From NCBI RefSeq assembly GCF_001949145.1, contig NW_019091363.1, positions 2,142,902 to 2,206,901 of the forward strand: a stretch of 64,000 nt of DNA, read 5' to 3'. This DNA comes from Acanthaster planci. Taxonomy: Eukaryota > Echinodermata > Asteroidea > Valvatida > Acanthasteridae. The notes below the pieces were generated by a model, which searched no databases, was not told the origin of the DNA, and saw only the letters and a program-made list of their open reading frames with translations. Every line of letters starts with the position of its first letter. Positions within the stretch are counted from its first letter, which is position 1. Position numbers and translations under genes: made by a program. Of this stretch, positions 27,401 through 42,400 are shown piece after piece.

Positions 27401-30400
27401 TCTTTATTTTAACACTTAACCTATGGTATAGTACTTGTTGAGTTCCTTAATTTAATTCAAGGTGTGGTTTGAGTCAGCAGACAGTGAATCGGTAGACATG
27501 TGCAAAGAATGAACAGGTTATTGCTGTTTTCCAGATCTGACACGTACATCATGTTAGACTAATGCATGTGGGTAGCTCTTAATTCACCAGCCTTTTAGCA
27601 GTTTTCACACTGGTTATGCCGGCACAATATTGCCATTACATTACTTCAAAACCCGTTTAACAAACAAGATCAGTATATTGGTACTACCGGTAGAACAGGT
27701 ATAATGTTTGGTTTTTGTTTTTTCCTGCGGTTTCTGTTTCCAGTTCTGCTTTCAGATAAAAGTGGATGGAATAGAGCTTTATTTGTGTCCATTTTTGATG
27801 CACATTACAGGAATATATGTGAAATGTTCAAAATAAGCCTGAATTTTTTTTCGTTTTGAAGGCTTTTCATGCTGAAGAAGCATGGAGGAAGCATTCAACC
27901 ATGTCAACACTGAGAAAATGAAACGATTAAGATACTTAATATGCTAAATGTGGATTTGCAAACCATTTATAATACATATGTACATGTTCATGGTCTTCTC
28001 CATTGCTCTGTTTTTAAACAACCAAGTTAGATTGCTGGTCAGGCTTCCTTTATTAACTATGTGTACATGTATGTCAGCTATGCATTGGTAATTTCAAACA
28101 TACAACATGTGTTTTACTGTGTAGTTTACAAGTAATTACATGTACATGTACCATGATTTCCATCAAGAATGTAGGAAAATATGAGTGAGATGGTAATCTA
28201 TCTTTTAAAGTGCTGAACCACTCTGATCCTTGTCTCTAGACCCATCACTCAGGAAGATACCAAAGCATCCTAGCTATCTGTGCAATTTCTGTGGATGAAT
28301 TTGTAACTGATCAAATACATTTTAATGTTCATTTGCTATGCCGTGCTCAGGCATTCTTTGAAGAATGCAGATGTAGCATTGCCCTGCAAAGGTGTTTGTT
28401 TGTGCAAAGCGCAGCATGTGGTATTCATTCACGGAGAGAATTTCTGTGTAAACTTACAGATGCCATTATGGAAGGCACTAGTGTTTCTCAATTCATCACA
28501 ACCCTGCTTACTGTAGGACATATATCAGTACATTGCTTTACACATGACCTTTTGACCGTTCACTTACTTATGAAATGATAAATGCACTGAGGCAAAGCAA
28601 TTTTTCCTGCATATTACGGAGTACTGGTACCTCCTTTTGTAATCCATTTGAATTACATGTATAATCATACGATGAGTAGGACTAAATTTCAATTTTTCTT
28701 GAATGCCATAAGATATAAAACAGTAGCCGGTGCCATTGATTCATTTTAATACAAGCTGTGTCTTCAGTAGGCCTCCAAACTGCAGCATGATTGGGAGGTA
28801 ACTGCAGCTAACTGTGTGGATCCTAAACAGCAATAAAGGAATTTGAGCTAGTTTTTGTTTTTCTGGTGTTACTTTTAATGCTGTCATTCCCTTTCTGTTT
28901 TGTGCTGCCAACTCTTTCTTTTGTCTCAGCTCAATGTGTTGTTCAGTTTTCAATTTGTAACCAATCTTTGTGTTTTTCCACTCCTTGGTTTTCTCTCACA
29001 AATTGCTATGTATTTCATAGCAGTTGCTGGTCACCCCTTACTTTTTTTGGGTAAATGTCAAACCTATGTTTTTATAAACCCTGATTATTTTTTGCCCCCC
29101 TGTGAGTGAAGACAAACATTTTGATTTAACACACTATTTGTGTTCTTTCTACGCAACTGCCATTTTGACAACAGCTAAGCATCACGCAAAGCGCCCTCGC
29201 CCTACTCCCCGGAGTAAGTACCTGAGTTTTTGCAGAAGCGGAAAGTTGGGTTTCAAGGTGTCATTTTTCCGTTCTCATCATCTCCTCATTTCTCATTGTT
29301 TCTCATGGATGGCACAAGCATATCACGCACAATCATGCTTAAGGGGCTTTATTGAAGCTGATGGCACTTAAAGTCAGACTGCATACTCGTACATCAACGT
29401 GTATCTATACATGTAAATGTATGTACGTGTACAGTACATTAAGTATGCCTGTCTGCTGTTATTCAGAGCATCGACAAAATTTTACACCATCACAGTGAGT
29501 GCTGATGGGTTCCGTGCGGCAGCCATAACTCAGTAATTTGAGGGGCAATTTTGCTCAGAGCACAGAACTGCAACCCACTAAGTGTGTAGCGCTACATCCT
29601 CAACACTTGAAGAGCCAATCTCTTTGTACCAATTCATTGTGAGGAATAAGGGGCGAGAAATTATGTACTGTGAGACAGCATTGTCATCCAACCTGTTTAT
29701 ATTAAGACCGTAGTTTCTGTACGTCGGAAACTGCTGATTGCTTGAAATTTGAGCCCATGTGTATGTACAGTACATGTAGCTACCTATATGTACATGTACA
29801 TGTAGAGATGGATGTCACAGATATGTAACCTTAAATGAAAAGTGGACAAACATTCTTCTGCAAGACAGGCATACTTTGTGTAAATGTTATGTTGACGGTT
29901 TAATGTCATTCGGACAAGCTACTGCAAAATTACATATCTGGAAATCGGTATCAATAAGTCGGGTACACACATTTCTGACCTGTGCACTGTGCAGCAAAAT
30001 TGCAAGCATTCGTAATGTTGCTTTCAGAAAAAGTAGTTTGTATCATCAGAAATTTGAATCAAAAATCTGCAGACTTGAGATATGTACCTCCATTGCATTT
30101 TCAATAATATTTGGATGTGATTTTGCCATTCACCCTGAGTGTTCCATACTTTATTTTTGGCCTTGTCACAGCACAATATTCATTACTTTTTACCATCTCC
30201 CTAGATTTTTCTGCAGTTTTGTTCTACACGTACACAGCTTGGAATGCTTTAGCACAGCTTTGAGTTATGTGATTTTAACTGGTACATGTATGTGCATTTA
30301 TGTACCGATATCTTACTATTGTTGCAGCATATGATTGATCATGCACTGGAACATGCAGCCGCCATTGTTTTTGCTTGACTAGTTTACTTCAGCTGAAATG

Positions 30401-33400
30401 GTGTATTGTTGTGGCACTTTCTGTATTTATGCACTTTCCCGTTTCCTTTTTTTAAATTGTGCTGGTGCTTTTTTCCACTGGTTCCTACAGGGAATCTACG
30501 GATAAACTGTATATTAGTTTATTTTTCTGGCAGTTATTTTTGTCGGTTTTGTTGTTGTTTTGGTTTCTTGTTTATTATTTTGTTTTATTTATTTATTTAT
30601 TTATTTATTTATTTTTGGCTTGCTTGCTTGCATTGGGTGACAGATCCATCTGATTTATGGAGCAGCTATAAGAGAACAAAAGACCCCACTGTCGCGTTGT
30701 GGTGATTGCAATGGCTGTGCAAATTCCATCATTTTGCTTCTCCATTTTTCACCATTTAACAAAAAAAATCAGAAAATCATTGATCCCAACCCAGGTTCAA
30801 GCAACATGTCTCTGAAGCATTTAAAGACATGTGTGTTCTATGTATCCATGTTTGTAATAAAGATTTCTAATATTTTCATATCTTTCTCCCGTTTTTATTT
30901 TCTGTGATGAAATCAAATTGCACTGTATTTTTTTTTTTAGCTTTTTGAATATCTGATATTTTTTGCTTTTTTGGTTTCATTTGCTCTTTGTATTTTTAGT
31001 AAACTCTGTTTTGGGCGTCCATTTTACTACTGATTTTTTCCGTCTTTAAATGTTCAATTTCTTTATTTGCAAAATTTCATTTCACACACTTTTATTAACA
31101 CGCATGTTCATGAAGTTCAGAACTATGTCATGGAAATTGTGTTATTTTAAAAGTGACATGGGTGTTTGTCCCTAGATTGAGGCAGAATCATACAGAAGAG
31201 TTGGCATTTTCATACATGCTCCTTTCATAAAATGCACAAAAACCAGATCAGTGGGGACAAGCCGAATCTGATCAATTATTTGAGTCACCTGCGTCTTCTC
31301 TGAGTCACCTGTGTCTTCTCTGTGTTGTACAATAATAATCTGACGCTCCAGACATTGGACCGTGTAACTGAATTTTGTCAATCAAAACACTTTGCTGCAT
31401 AACCTCATGTGCAGTTTGGGATCCAGAGGGGGACAAATGCAGCTCATGGGGCCCACCCAAATCTTCACCCCCCAACTACCCCTTTTATGCTGTGATGGGT
31501 TCAATCCCATTTGGGGGTGTCTGTATCCCTTTTCATGAATACTGGCTCCAACTGAGTTGATAATGCTTTTTTCTTGTAGATATTTTGGGCAACGGGCACC
31601 CAGCACATATATTGTTCACATTCAGTAAAAATAGCGGCACAGATATACATGTATACCCTCAGGCTATGAATTTGAAACAGCTTGGACAGTTAAGGCTCAT
31701 TTTAATTGCATTGTAGATAGAGTAACAGTGTTAATTGTCTAAGAGTTCAAATTTACAAATCTTGGCACCTGTTTACCACTGACCAAGTTGAAAATTGCTT
31801 GCAAATGTGCATCCATGTACAGTATACAGAATTTAGCTGGCTTAAAACATACACATTCATTCAGCATTGTTGTCTACTGTTTGCAGTCTATGAAGTCATC
31901 CTTGTACATAGAGTCCCATCTGCTGCAATGCTTTTGGATCCTTCTTTTTGCATTAGCAGCATTCGTACTCTTGTAAGTGCGGGATAGTAACTACATCACA
32001 TCTCACAAGTGCACTGTTCAGACAGCTTTTGCATGTACATGTATGTGATGCGGGCTCCTTCTTTCTTCTACAGAAGAGCAGTCGCTGTATACCCCCAAAC
32101 CCCAAGCATTCAGCTTCTCCAAACCCAGTAGGCCAGCTCCAGTGTCACTGGCCAAGCCCAGGAGCAGTGCTGGCAAACAGACTGACGGGAACCAGTCCAA
32201 GAATGACTCACAGCTTGCCGACACCCAGCCAAATGGCCTTACAGCTGTAGATGCTGGTAAGTTAACAACTCTCTTCAACAAGCAGTGGGCATGTTACATG
32301 TAAGTCATACCTGCAGGTAGGCAAATGCACTTGTAACTAGAACTTGAAGCTTTAAGAGATCTTTAAGAGATAGGATCAAGAACCAGCAGGACAATGTTTT
32401 GATGAAAGTCATCTTCTAGAGTTTATGAGTCTGCAAAGTTTGTGAATCTGTACCCTGAAAGACTTTACGACGCACAGACATGACAGAAAGTAATACTAAA
32501 TCATTTGGCACCTTATCCAATGAGTAAGCTTTTCATTAAATGGTCCCTGGCATTCATGGAATTGGCAGGAAATAGGAACAGGAATAGAACATTTGTTGAA
32601 TTGCACAGGGCGTGGGAGCATGACATCGTGTTTGCTGATGGATCCCAGGTGTGTAGGCAAAAGCCCCTTGCAGGAAGTTTAGGCAGACGGCTGGAGTACA
32701 AGTGCTTGACATTGCTAAAGATACAACTGGCCCAGGCCAAGTGCTTCTAGGCTCTATCAACCTCATCCACTGCTTGAACTGTTTTCGTGTTGTGGTCACC
32801 AGATCTGCTTGCATTGGCACTGTATTACACAACATCTGCAGATAGAGGGTGTCCACGCGTAGAATCCTGCACACTGTCCATTGCATTTGCTCATTTCCTT
32901 CCGAAAATCTCAAAGTTTATTCCACCCACAAACTGCTGTGCGAGTCTATGCGGAATGGTTCACTTCACACGCACATACAAGTACGTGTAGCATTCTGTGC
33001 GTATTAAGCGTACGGGCATGGAAGAGCTCTCTTGAGCACTGTTATGTGTGGATATACATGTGCATGGGCAGTACTACAGGTTATTTACCTTAAGTCCTAA
33101 ATCCTTCAATTTCAGCACGATTTGACAAACACCAAAGGGGGTCAGAGTTAAATCTTGACCTTGAGCATTGACGGGAGCAGGTGTGGGGATTGTGAGGACA
33201 CATTGGGTTGCTAGTGTTTTGTGCTCTGTTATTTGGCAGTTCTTCAGTATTGAGCCATATACCGTTACATGTTTGTGGTATCAAAATGTATACAGTGTTA
33301 ATGTTGCAAGAAGTAATATATTTGGACTCTATGTTAAACACTCCCGATTTGCTCTAGAAATAGGGATGTCTTCTTCCTCGGCTCATGTGAGAGACTCCAA

Positions 33401-36400
33401 TGCCATTTGTAGTTTCTGAGTGAAGTACCATGTGCATGTATACCGGTATGTACGTGTACCACAGTATGTACTTACTCTGCATAAATGTAGAGACTGGCTG
33501 GTGGGATTCTGGTACACACAAGGAGACTGTGCAGAAACCGGTCAGTGCAGCAAAGTTCTTTGAAATGCCAAGTACACATGGACTTGTATCTTTCGAAGTG
33601 ATGTTGGAGTTGTTTTTTTGCTGTGTAAAAACATGCCACCTCTTGGTCCTGCATGGAGCATACGAAGCTGCCATAAAGCACTAAAATACGGTAGAAAAAT
33701 TTTGTGTAAATGTATGCCATTCATCTTGTTATTGTTTGGAATCGATTGTTGACAGCCCCAGTGCGACGCCCAGGCCCTACAACCAGGCTGCCTAGGACCT
33801 CCCTGCTACCAAGCAAGAAAGGGGACAGTGCACAGCATAAGGACTCTGCAAGGAGGCCCTCTGTTGGCAAAGGTAAGAACTTGACAATGCCGTGTCACCT
33901 TAAACTGGGCCTGTAAATAAGTGGTTAACGAACTTCCTGCCGGGGATTCCGGATCCAGACACGTATGCTTTATATGCGTGGCCGGGGTCTCTGAACTCCG
34001 AACAAAGGGAACAGGGCCTTGTAACAAAAGACTGTACTCAGAACAAAAGACCAGGCTGTTGGGAATTACCGACATTTTTTCACTCTCAAAAAGTGGAGAT
34101 AATCCAGCCTTGTATAAAATATGACATTGCTCTTGTGAAGCACAAAGCTGCTTGCTGTTGGTTAATGTCAGTTTTTTGTGGGGGGGGGCTGAAGGGGTCA
34201 AGGCATTTAAACACCTGTTTCCCAATGCATCTGTTGCGAAGACCTCCAAAGCAGGCTTCCGGTTCCCTCATGGATGGATTTACTGCACCCCAGACTTGAA
34301 AGCGTTAAGATCCAGGGTGACTGACGTTATTACTGGCTGTATTCCACACTGCCTCCAGTCTGTTCCTTTTCCAGCCCCCTGTGTCCCGCAGTGCCAACTG
34401 CTGTTGGCCTGTGCAGATGTGTCCCAATAAGTCCGCCATAGTCTACATGTACATCATGTACCTGAAGTTTGGCTCCAGTCCAGGCACCAGCCAGAATTTT
34501 TCCTTACAGCACAGCAGCGCCTTTTCTTTCCATTTTGTGTGTTCAGATGAATTGTGACATGTGTCGTACATGTACTTGTAAAACGTTCATCAGTCATATT
34601 GGCCATTCAAATTAGGGCGGAAAGTAAGTCCTGCTCTTATTAAATATGTGTGTTCATCAGTATAACTCAGTTTCATGTTATTGACAAGAGGCCATTGCAA
34701 ATGATTACACATAGATGTAGGGATGTATTTTCTGTAGATTTCTTTATGTCATTGTACCGGTACCGATATTTGCAACTTATTTTCTTCCGAGGAGCACAAA
34801 ACCTGTTGGTCTTATCAACACAAGACTCTGTCTTTGTCAGTGATGATGTGGGTTGAGGCCTGCATACGACGTTCACTGCGTACACTAACAGTCCAGTCTA
34901 TGTAATGTGCACATTGAAAATTTAATCCTAAAACCACCCGTAGCAGGGGGAGAAGCACAATTTCTCCAAAACCGTTGCAGTGCATTCTTTTATTATGCCC
35001 AGCCTTCAGGAGTTTGTACGCTGGTATCTGGTGGTCACTTTTGACACATACATGTACATGCACCCTTCTTGCAAAATGTCAACTATTCTGAAACAGATGA
35101 GCTAATAATGTTATCCGATAGACATGTACACACTGTACATGCTCATTGGCTGCCACTTTGGAGACAACGGTGAGGAGGAGTTGGGTCTTCTTGGAGAAGT
35201 TTCACGGCATCTTCTGTTTCCCTCAAACCATTTTCCTGTGCTTTTATAATGTACATCAGGGTTGGGTTTGAGGGACTGCTGAAGAAATAATCTGTAATAC
35301 CGGTTGTTTGAACCTGTGGCACCGGTACCCAGCTCTCATTTTGTAGTATTGAAGAGAACATGTTCATTCTGGTTATTTGTACTTTGTTTCATTTTTTAAT
35401 ATTTCGCCTAGATTTTTAACATGCTCATGCATGTACATGTAAACCATTTTCACTCTGTCTCACCCCAATATGGCATGATCCCCCCCCCCCACCTGCAGTA
35501 CTCCCGTGGGATGACCCATATGGGGATTGTCTGCACAGCTGTGAGGCACTTGACAAGGTCTGCCCAGTTGGTACATGTACCACTGTGTGCAGCCAAGTGA
35601 ATCATGTTGAGTTCTCTGTCACTGCTTCCTGTGTTGGCACAGCCTGAGTGACATCGATGACTTTGACCCCTTTGTAGGCATTTCTCAGTTTTAGGGAGAA
35701 GTTTCGTTGTGCATTTTTAATACAGGGTTGGGTCTGAGGAACTACTTAAAAAAGCAGCTATTTTTGAATTGACGATTGTACATGTACCTGTGTTGTAGAA
35801 TTCAAGAGAAGTTCTTGTAAAAAGTTATTATTTTTAAGGCCAGATGTATTATACCTGTATTTCACTCAGCTAGCATCATGCAGATGATACACTGAAGCAC
35901 ATGCACATGTAGGTCTACATGTGAGTGTGAAAGTTTCTTGTAGTCATTCAAATGTATTTGCGCAACCTTTCAAAGCAAGAAGAAATAGCCGAACCAAATT
36001 AAGGAGAGAATTGCACAAGTGTTTATAGCGAGCTGAAGCCTGTACAGGGTTTACCACCGTCCAAACCCTACAAAACACTTCCATGCTGGCATGCAATTGC
36101 ATGTACATGTACACTGTACCAGTACATGTAACAGGTATCCAATTTTTCTACATGCACCTATACAAGTGTAGAATTAAAAAAAAGCAAAATACAAAGCTAC
36201 CAAAAAATTACTTTATGGCTGAAATGTTGAAAAGGAATAGGGAAGTGAATTTGAAGTTGCAGAAATTGTGTCGTCAGGAGAACAGTTTCAAGATAAGCCG
36301 GCACCTTCATGAAGCAAACACTGTTGCTAGGACACTGTCTTAGTGACAGGTAGTTTCCTCTTCCTGCCAATTGCATTAGTCACTGCTCTCGCATATCTCA

Positions 36401-39400
36401 CTCTCCAATGCCTACCCCACTGGAGTCCTTAAATTTGCAAAGTATTGAGAGAGGGTAGAGAAAACACTGAGCCACACTCTGTCGCAGTTGACAGCCAAGC
36501 CAGCTTTGATTGTAAATTTCCTCTTTCAGTTACTCCGGGGAAGGGAATCCTCCATTTCCGTTTGTTTGTGTGTGAACCCAAGCAGTACATTAAGCCTGTT
36601 CTCTGTGAGCCTTGACATTAAGTTGAATGTGACCGTGCTGTGCTGAATTGGTGTGAAAAGTGCACAGTCATACAAAAGAGGGGGTGCATACCAGTTGGAA
36701 ACTGAGTCCTTCAAAGTTGACGAGACTTTTTGTTCCTATGAAGTTTGGGAAACATTTTCTGTTGCTGTGTGTTGCTGCCAGTCCATCAAGGGCGGAGGTG
36801 ACTGGATCTTACACAGGGGAGTTGTTGTCTCTTCTTGTCTGAGCAAGTCTATTCAGATTACCACTGACATCCCAATGGTTTGCAAAATGCAACGGTGGTT
36901 TTTGCACGGATGCTCTCCACTCCAACGGACCATAGCGGTGCGACTCACCTCACAGAATCTGTGGACTCACGTTGCGCATGTGCCACACGGCTGTGGGTAA
37001 TTTTGTTTCTTTTCAAAGATTCTAAACGGCCCCTTCACTAGACCTTCATTTTGGTTTGCATTCTTGTTTCCCCCTTGGATAGTGTTTAAATTTCCATATG
37101 AATGTTGGAAGATCTATAAGGTTGTGCATGCATGAAATGCAAGACAGTATGAAAGTTAGATTCATCCACCGCGGTAAAATTAATGATACAAAGATGACAT
37201 TGTCTTCAGTCTGTCTTTTCCTCAGCTCACGGGTAAAAAAAAAAAACCATGCTGAAGCACACGTTGGTACTACATGTACAGGGTTACAGTGGGCAAACAG
37301 CAGCTAAAGTTAGGAAAGTGCACCAACAATTTTGGGGGATTTTTTCAGTTACTTTGTATTGAAGTTACCATGGCAATTACTGGTAGAACTTTCTACAATT
37401 TTGAACTTGCATCAGTTGGATTTTAAAATTTGCACAGTTTACGGTTTCAAGTCAGATTTATGAATTCTTCCAATAAACAAGAGCACGTATGAAGGAAGCA
37501 TTTACTGAAATCACAGGGATTTCTGCTCTTTATGAGTTGCTTCTCTTTCATCAGTCAGTTGACAAAGAATTCCAATAAAGTCACTTGAAATTCTTCCTCA
37601 AGTGCAACTCAGACAACCTAGCTTCTTCGTCTGGCCGCAGAGTAAACAAATGAACATTTTATTAGTGTTCTGTCACAGATAGTACATGTGTAAGTGCCCG
37701 GCCTGCACCAGCGTCTTTCATGTTGGGCGAGTTTGTTATTACAGATGAGTCACTGTATAATGAATGAAGCAGTGTGTGTAGAGTGTCCATATGTCAGAAG
37801 GCATGTTCCTGCAGCAGTTTGTTGGTTCTATTCACAGGAAACTTGAACTGTTATTGTGTCAGTGATCAGTGAATGGTTTGGCAGTGCAATGATAAATTAA
37901 CCTACCCCACACGTTCTCGAGTAGAGAAACCAACAGAAGTGATCCTGGAACACTTGTCGTCCATGAAATTACGTGATGTATTTGTACATGTAGTATCTTT
38001 GTGAAGTTGCACCACACCTGCAACTGAACACACAGTACTGTACATGTAGAAGATTATTGTAAGCTACAATAGCTTACAATTTACCATGGAAATTGGTGTG
38101 GATAACATTACTTACAACATGCTGAAGTCTGCAGACGTTAGTTCTAAAGAGGGTACATTTGGTACATGTACGTGTACATAAGGTATTCACAGTATTCGCT
38201 GCATAACAGATCTGCTGAAACAGCAGTCAGTCCTCTTGTCATGATCATTGATCTGTAGATCTGTGTACATGTACTGGTAGCAGTGGCATAGTTAGGGGAC
38301 CTGGGCATGCACTTGCCCCCCCCAAAATTCGGGGTGTCCCCCAGCTATATTGTAGGTGCCCTCCCACTGAAAAAAAAGCAGATGAATGGATATTTAACAA
38401 GGCTGACAAAAACTTGCCCCCAAAAACCACACTACTGGAAGCTGGTGCCCCCATGCTGGTGCCCCCTTGTGTCCCCCCCACTAGTAAAATTCTACACCAC
38501 TAGTATAATGACTGGTAGGCCTAGACTCCCTATTCCCTACATTTATATGTACTCCTAAATCCCTAAAGTACATGTACATCTGCACTGTGTTGTGAAACTA
38601 AACAAAAAGCTGTGGGTGAAAAGGTTATACAAGTATTTCTTTCATTCCTTTGTGGAGCAGAGTGTCTGTTGATTTGACCTAGTCTACCATGTCTACATGT
38701 GCAAGACATGATGCTTTCCAATTTTAATGGGATTCCAGATTTTTTTTCTTCTTTTGTTTCCTATTTTTTCCTCCCTTTTCAATATTCCGTACTGTTGTCA
38801 TAATACTTTGGGTGATCTGCAGGGGGCTATTTCCTATTTCTCCTTTGCCCTGGTCAAATATCATGCCTGTTGTTGTAACCTTCGCAGTCAGAATAGGCAA
38901 AAGTTAAATTAGAAGTTTGGAGACTTACTGTTCAAGAGGTTTACAAACCAGTAGTAATCCAAACGAATCCTTCATTTTTTTCCACAAGAAGATAACCTTA
39001 TGGCAAAACATAAGATGACACCTGGAGACAGTTTTGGGGTGTATAGCCTACACTGTACATGTACATGTATTCAGGGGAGTAGGGACTAGGGGGAGTTTGG
39101 GGGTGCAGCACCCCCCCAATAATTAATACCAGTCGGCATGTATGGGGCAGCGTGGGCAAAATCTCGGGATTCTCGCAAAATGGCAGGTACTGCGCCGGTG
39201 AAAACAGCCACCATGGCGATGCACGCACGCACCAGCTAGTCTGAGGATCGGTTTACATAATCTTTTCTTTGATCAGTACATATGTGCGAGCTTGTTGCAG
39301 TTGTTTTCATCAGCGCAGTGTGTTTGCTACCAGCTATTTTGTGAAACTCCTGCATGTTTGCGCTGCCCCATACATGTGGCTTCTTTCAACAAATGAATCC

Positions 39401-42400
39401 AAAAATTGGTGCATGCAGAAAACAACTTGTAACATCCCCCCTGCACTTTGTGAATTTTACACGAGAAGAGGTTGACGAACAAGTTTTAAGTTGGCAAATT
39501 GACTCTGTCACACACAACCCCCCCCCTTCAAGAAAATGCCTTTGCTACTCCCCTTCATGTGTTGTAGGTTTCATGTACATTTTCGGTCAAATTAATGTGA
39601 ATAGGGAATACATTCATTTTTACTGATTATTTTGCTTCAAATTGTCAAAAACTTGACCGGTCAACACAAGTCACATTTTGTCAGCAATCAGTGCAACTGA
39701 ATAGGCTGTTACTGGGATTCATTCATCCATAATGTTATCTTGCCATAATGCCATGGTCCTTGCTCAAATCAGTCACCATCACTCTCTTTCCCCCAGTCTT
39801 ACTGCTATTCCCACTTGGCTGAGCATCTTCTTCTGCCAGACAGTCGGGTTCTCGGCTGTGTTGTCTTTTGATTATCTTGCCGTTCCCCCGAGGAAGTGTG
39901 GCGGATCCGGGAGTTGACTGAGCACACTGCAGTGCTTTCACTAATCTTTGTCAGCTTCCCATTGCCTGTTTGTGTTGACAGCTCTCACTTCTGAACTTTT
40001 CTCCATCGTGTGCATCAATAATGAAGTTGAAGAAATGAACACTAGCTGAGTGTGTGGTCGGACTTGTTAAAAATGGAACATGAATCCAGTCAAGTTGGAA
40101 GTTGCCCTAGAACTTAATGTGGTTAGAAGGAGCGGACCACCCCCATTGATTTTTCTCTTCAAAAATATGCACTGCTGCCCTTTAAACATTGTATTGTTTT
40201 CCTGCAGTAGTTCCCTGTATGCATGTACATGTAAAGAATACAGTAATACTAATTTTTTTGGGACTACATGAAAATTTTTTCTGTACTTTATATGTGAAAG
40301 TTAAGACAAGATTTTTGGTGGTTCATTGGGCAAAATAACAGCTTTGAAAATTCCACATTAGGAAAGATTTGAATAGTTATCCTCAGAAAACTTGTGTGAA
40401 ATCAAAGATAAAATGAAAAATACCTCATCGGTTAAAGCCTTGTTTGAAATGTATAGCCCTGCCCTGTTTTATAAGAAGCTAGTGTCTTCCTACACAGTGA
40501 ATTCTTATATTCTCCAAAGTGATTCCATGTAATTTTTTTTGTTTTTATTTGTTTGTTTTACTTTGCTTTTCGTCCAGAAGCTGAGACTACCAAATCCACC
40601 AAGGGCCGGTCCAGTCCCTCCCCGGCCCCCTCAGTGGACCCAGAGATCCTGGCCAAGGCCCAGGCCGACGTCAAGCGTCTGGAGGCCCTCTGCGAGTCGC
40701 GCACCAAGGAGCTGAACCTAGTCAAGCTGAGTCTGAGAAACGGGCTGCAGGGATTGGAGGCAATGACCATATTAGTACAATACCTCACCCAGACGGTAAG
40801 ATGGGGGGGGGATTTCATAATAACAAGAAGGTTTTGTGGTTTCATAAGGGTCTGAGGGAGAGAGTAATGTTGTTTGGAATGTCCCTGTGGGCATATGTAC
40901 AATTACATGGAGTCATTGCCTTCCCTGATGCATGCATGAAGGTGATCCATACAGTTTTTTATCAGTACTTGTTTATTTAACCTATCCAATTCATACATGC
41001 GGTGAGATATTAAAGAATAGCTTGCATGTACAAGTGTTGTGAGTTATGATTGGTATTGTGTTACTTCTGGGTGCAAGTTTTTTACTCAGTATTGGAGTAC
41101 ATGTGTATATTTCTAATTGTTTCTCTCTAATCTCTGGCGGGTTTTCTGTTCAAATGTGAATGAGTTGTTGGATAACCAGACTCATACTGTCATGATATGC
41201 AACTCCAGTTGCCACATGTTTCAGGTACATTGTGAATTGGATCAATGTGATCTAAAATATTCAGCAGCTCAAATAAGGCTACCATGGATGAATGCATGGT
41301 TTGACTCTCTCGCACTGAGACACAGTGTGTATGTACATAGAAATTTATGACCATGCTGTGTTGAGTGCTAAGAGATAGTGAGAAAACAGAAATCGCAATT
41401 TTGGTTTGATGGTACATGTATTTGAAACTGGCTTTTTGGTCTAAACCTTCATATGTTTGTACATGATTATTTCATACCAGTTTTTGGCAAAACATATTTT
41501 GTAAGAAGAAACAGATGTTTAAACAGTTTGGTAACATTGTGACGGCAAGATTAATCATTTGAAAAAGTGCTGACCGTTCATAACAAGGATAAACTATCGA
41601 TAAACATTCATTAATTTCCCTGAACATCCACTTTTGACTTCTCAGTTGGATGCCTTTGACAACCCGCACCTCAAATGTAGAATACAAGAACTTCAGCAAC
41701 AACTTGAAGAGGCAAAGAACCTCACAGGTAATCCTTCAAATGTGCAGGTTCCTGTTTCACACTATAATGTCTATCTTGTGTAACACTTGCCTGTTTCATA
41801 AAAGTAATCCCATCGTTTGTTTGTTGAATAGTGTTGACTTGACCTGTGAGTATTTTTGTGAGGCACCTTTGTGGTATCCTTCATGGACCTGATAGTCCGT
41901 TCTTTGTTTGCACTTTGACATTTGGGAGAGCTTCAAGCCTACGTAAAGATATGATGGCCAGGCTTTATTTACCTCAGTTCTAAAAGCTTCTTCCAATTCC
42001 TTCAAATCTTCTAGATAGATTTTGTTAGATCCAGGAAGGTTATGACGGGGACCAATTGGCTAGAAGATTGGGCTTGTCGGAAAATTGAAATTAATAAATC
42101 CATGTACATAACATATACATGCATTAGTTGTCAGGAGTTGCTTAGATGTTAGTCTCTTCAGTGAACGATGAAAGGTACCACAGTACTCCCTGGGCATTTT
42201 TTTAAGGAGCCTTCTAAAATATTCTACCATTAATAGGTTCCCAGTGATAAGATATTTTAAGTTCAAGTAGCATCAGTATTACACGGGGGCTTTCCCAATC
42301 CTACACATCATCCCCAATCCTCCAAAATCGGGTTGATTTTGAAGGGTCTTCTACGGTTAGGCTTCAGATTGCTAGATGATGCAGGCATTCCTCACCTCCT

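Larger units (their letters stand above)
24419..40577. other. Introns between the phase-1 cassette exons
   Basis: Intron spans: 24419-25505, 25665-29174, 29214-32073, 32257-33755 and 33873-40577. I see only the repeats and elements listed separately. No further exon with paired splice sites and MTUS-like content was evident. Confidence 0.6.
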
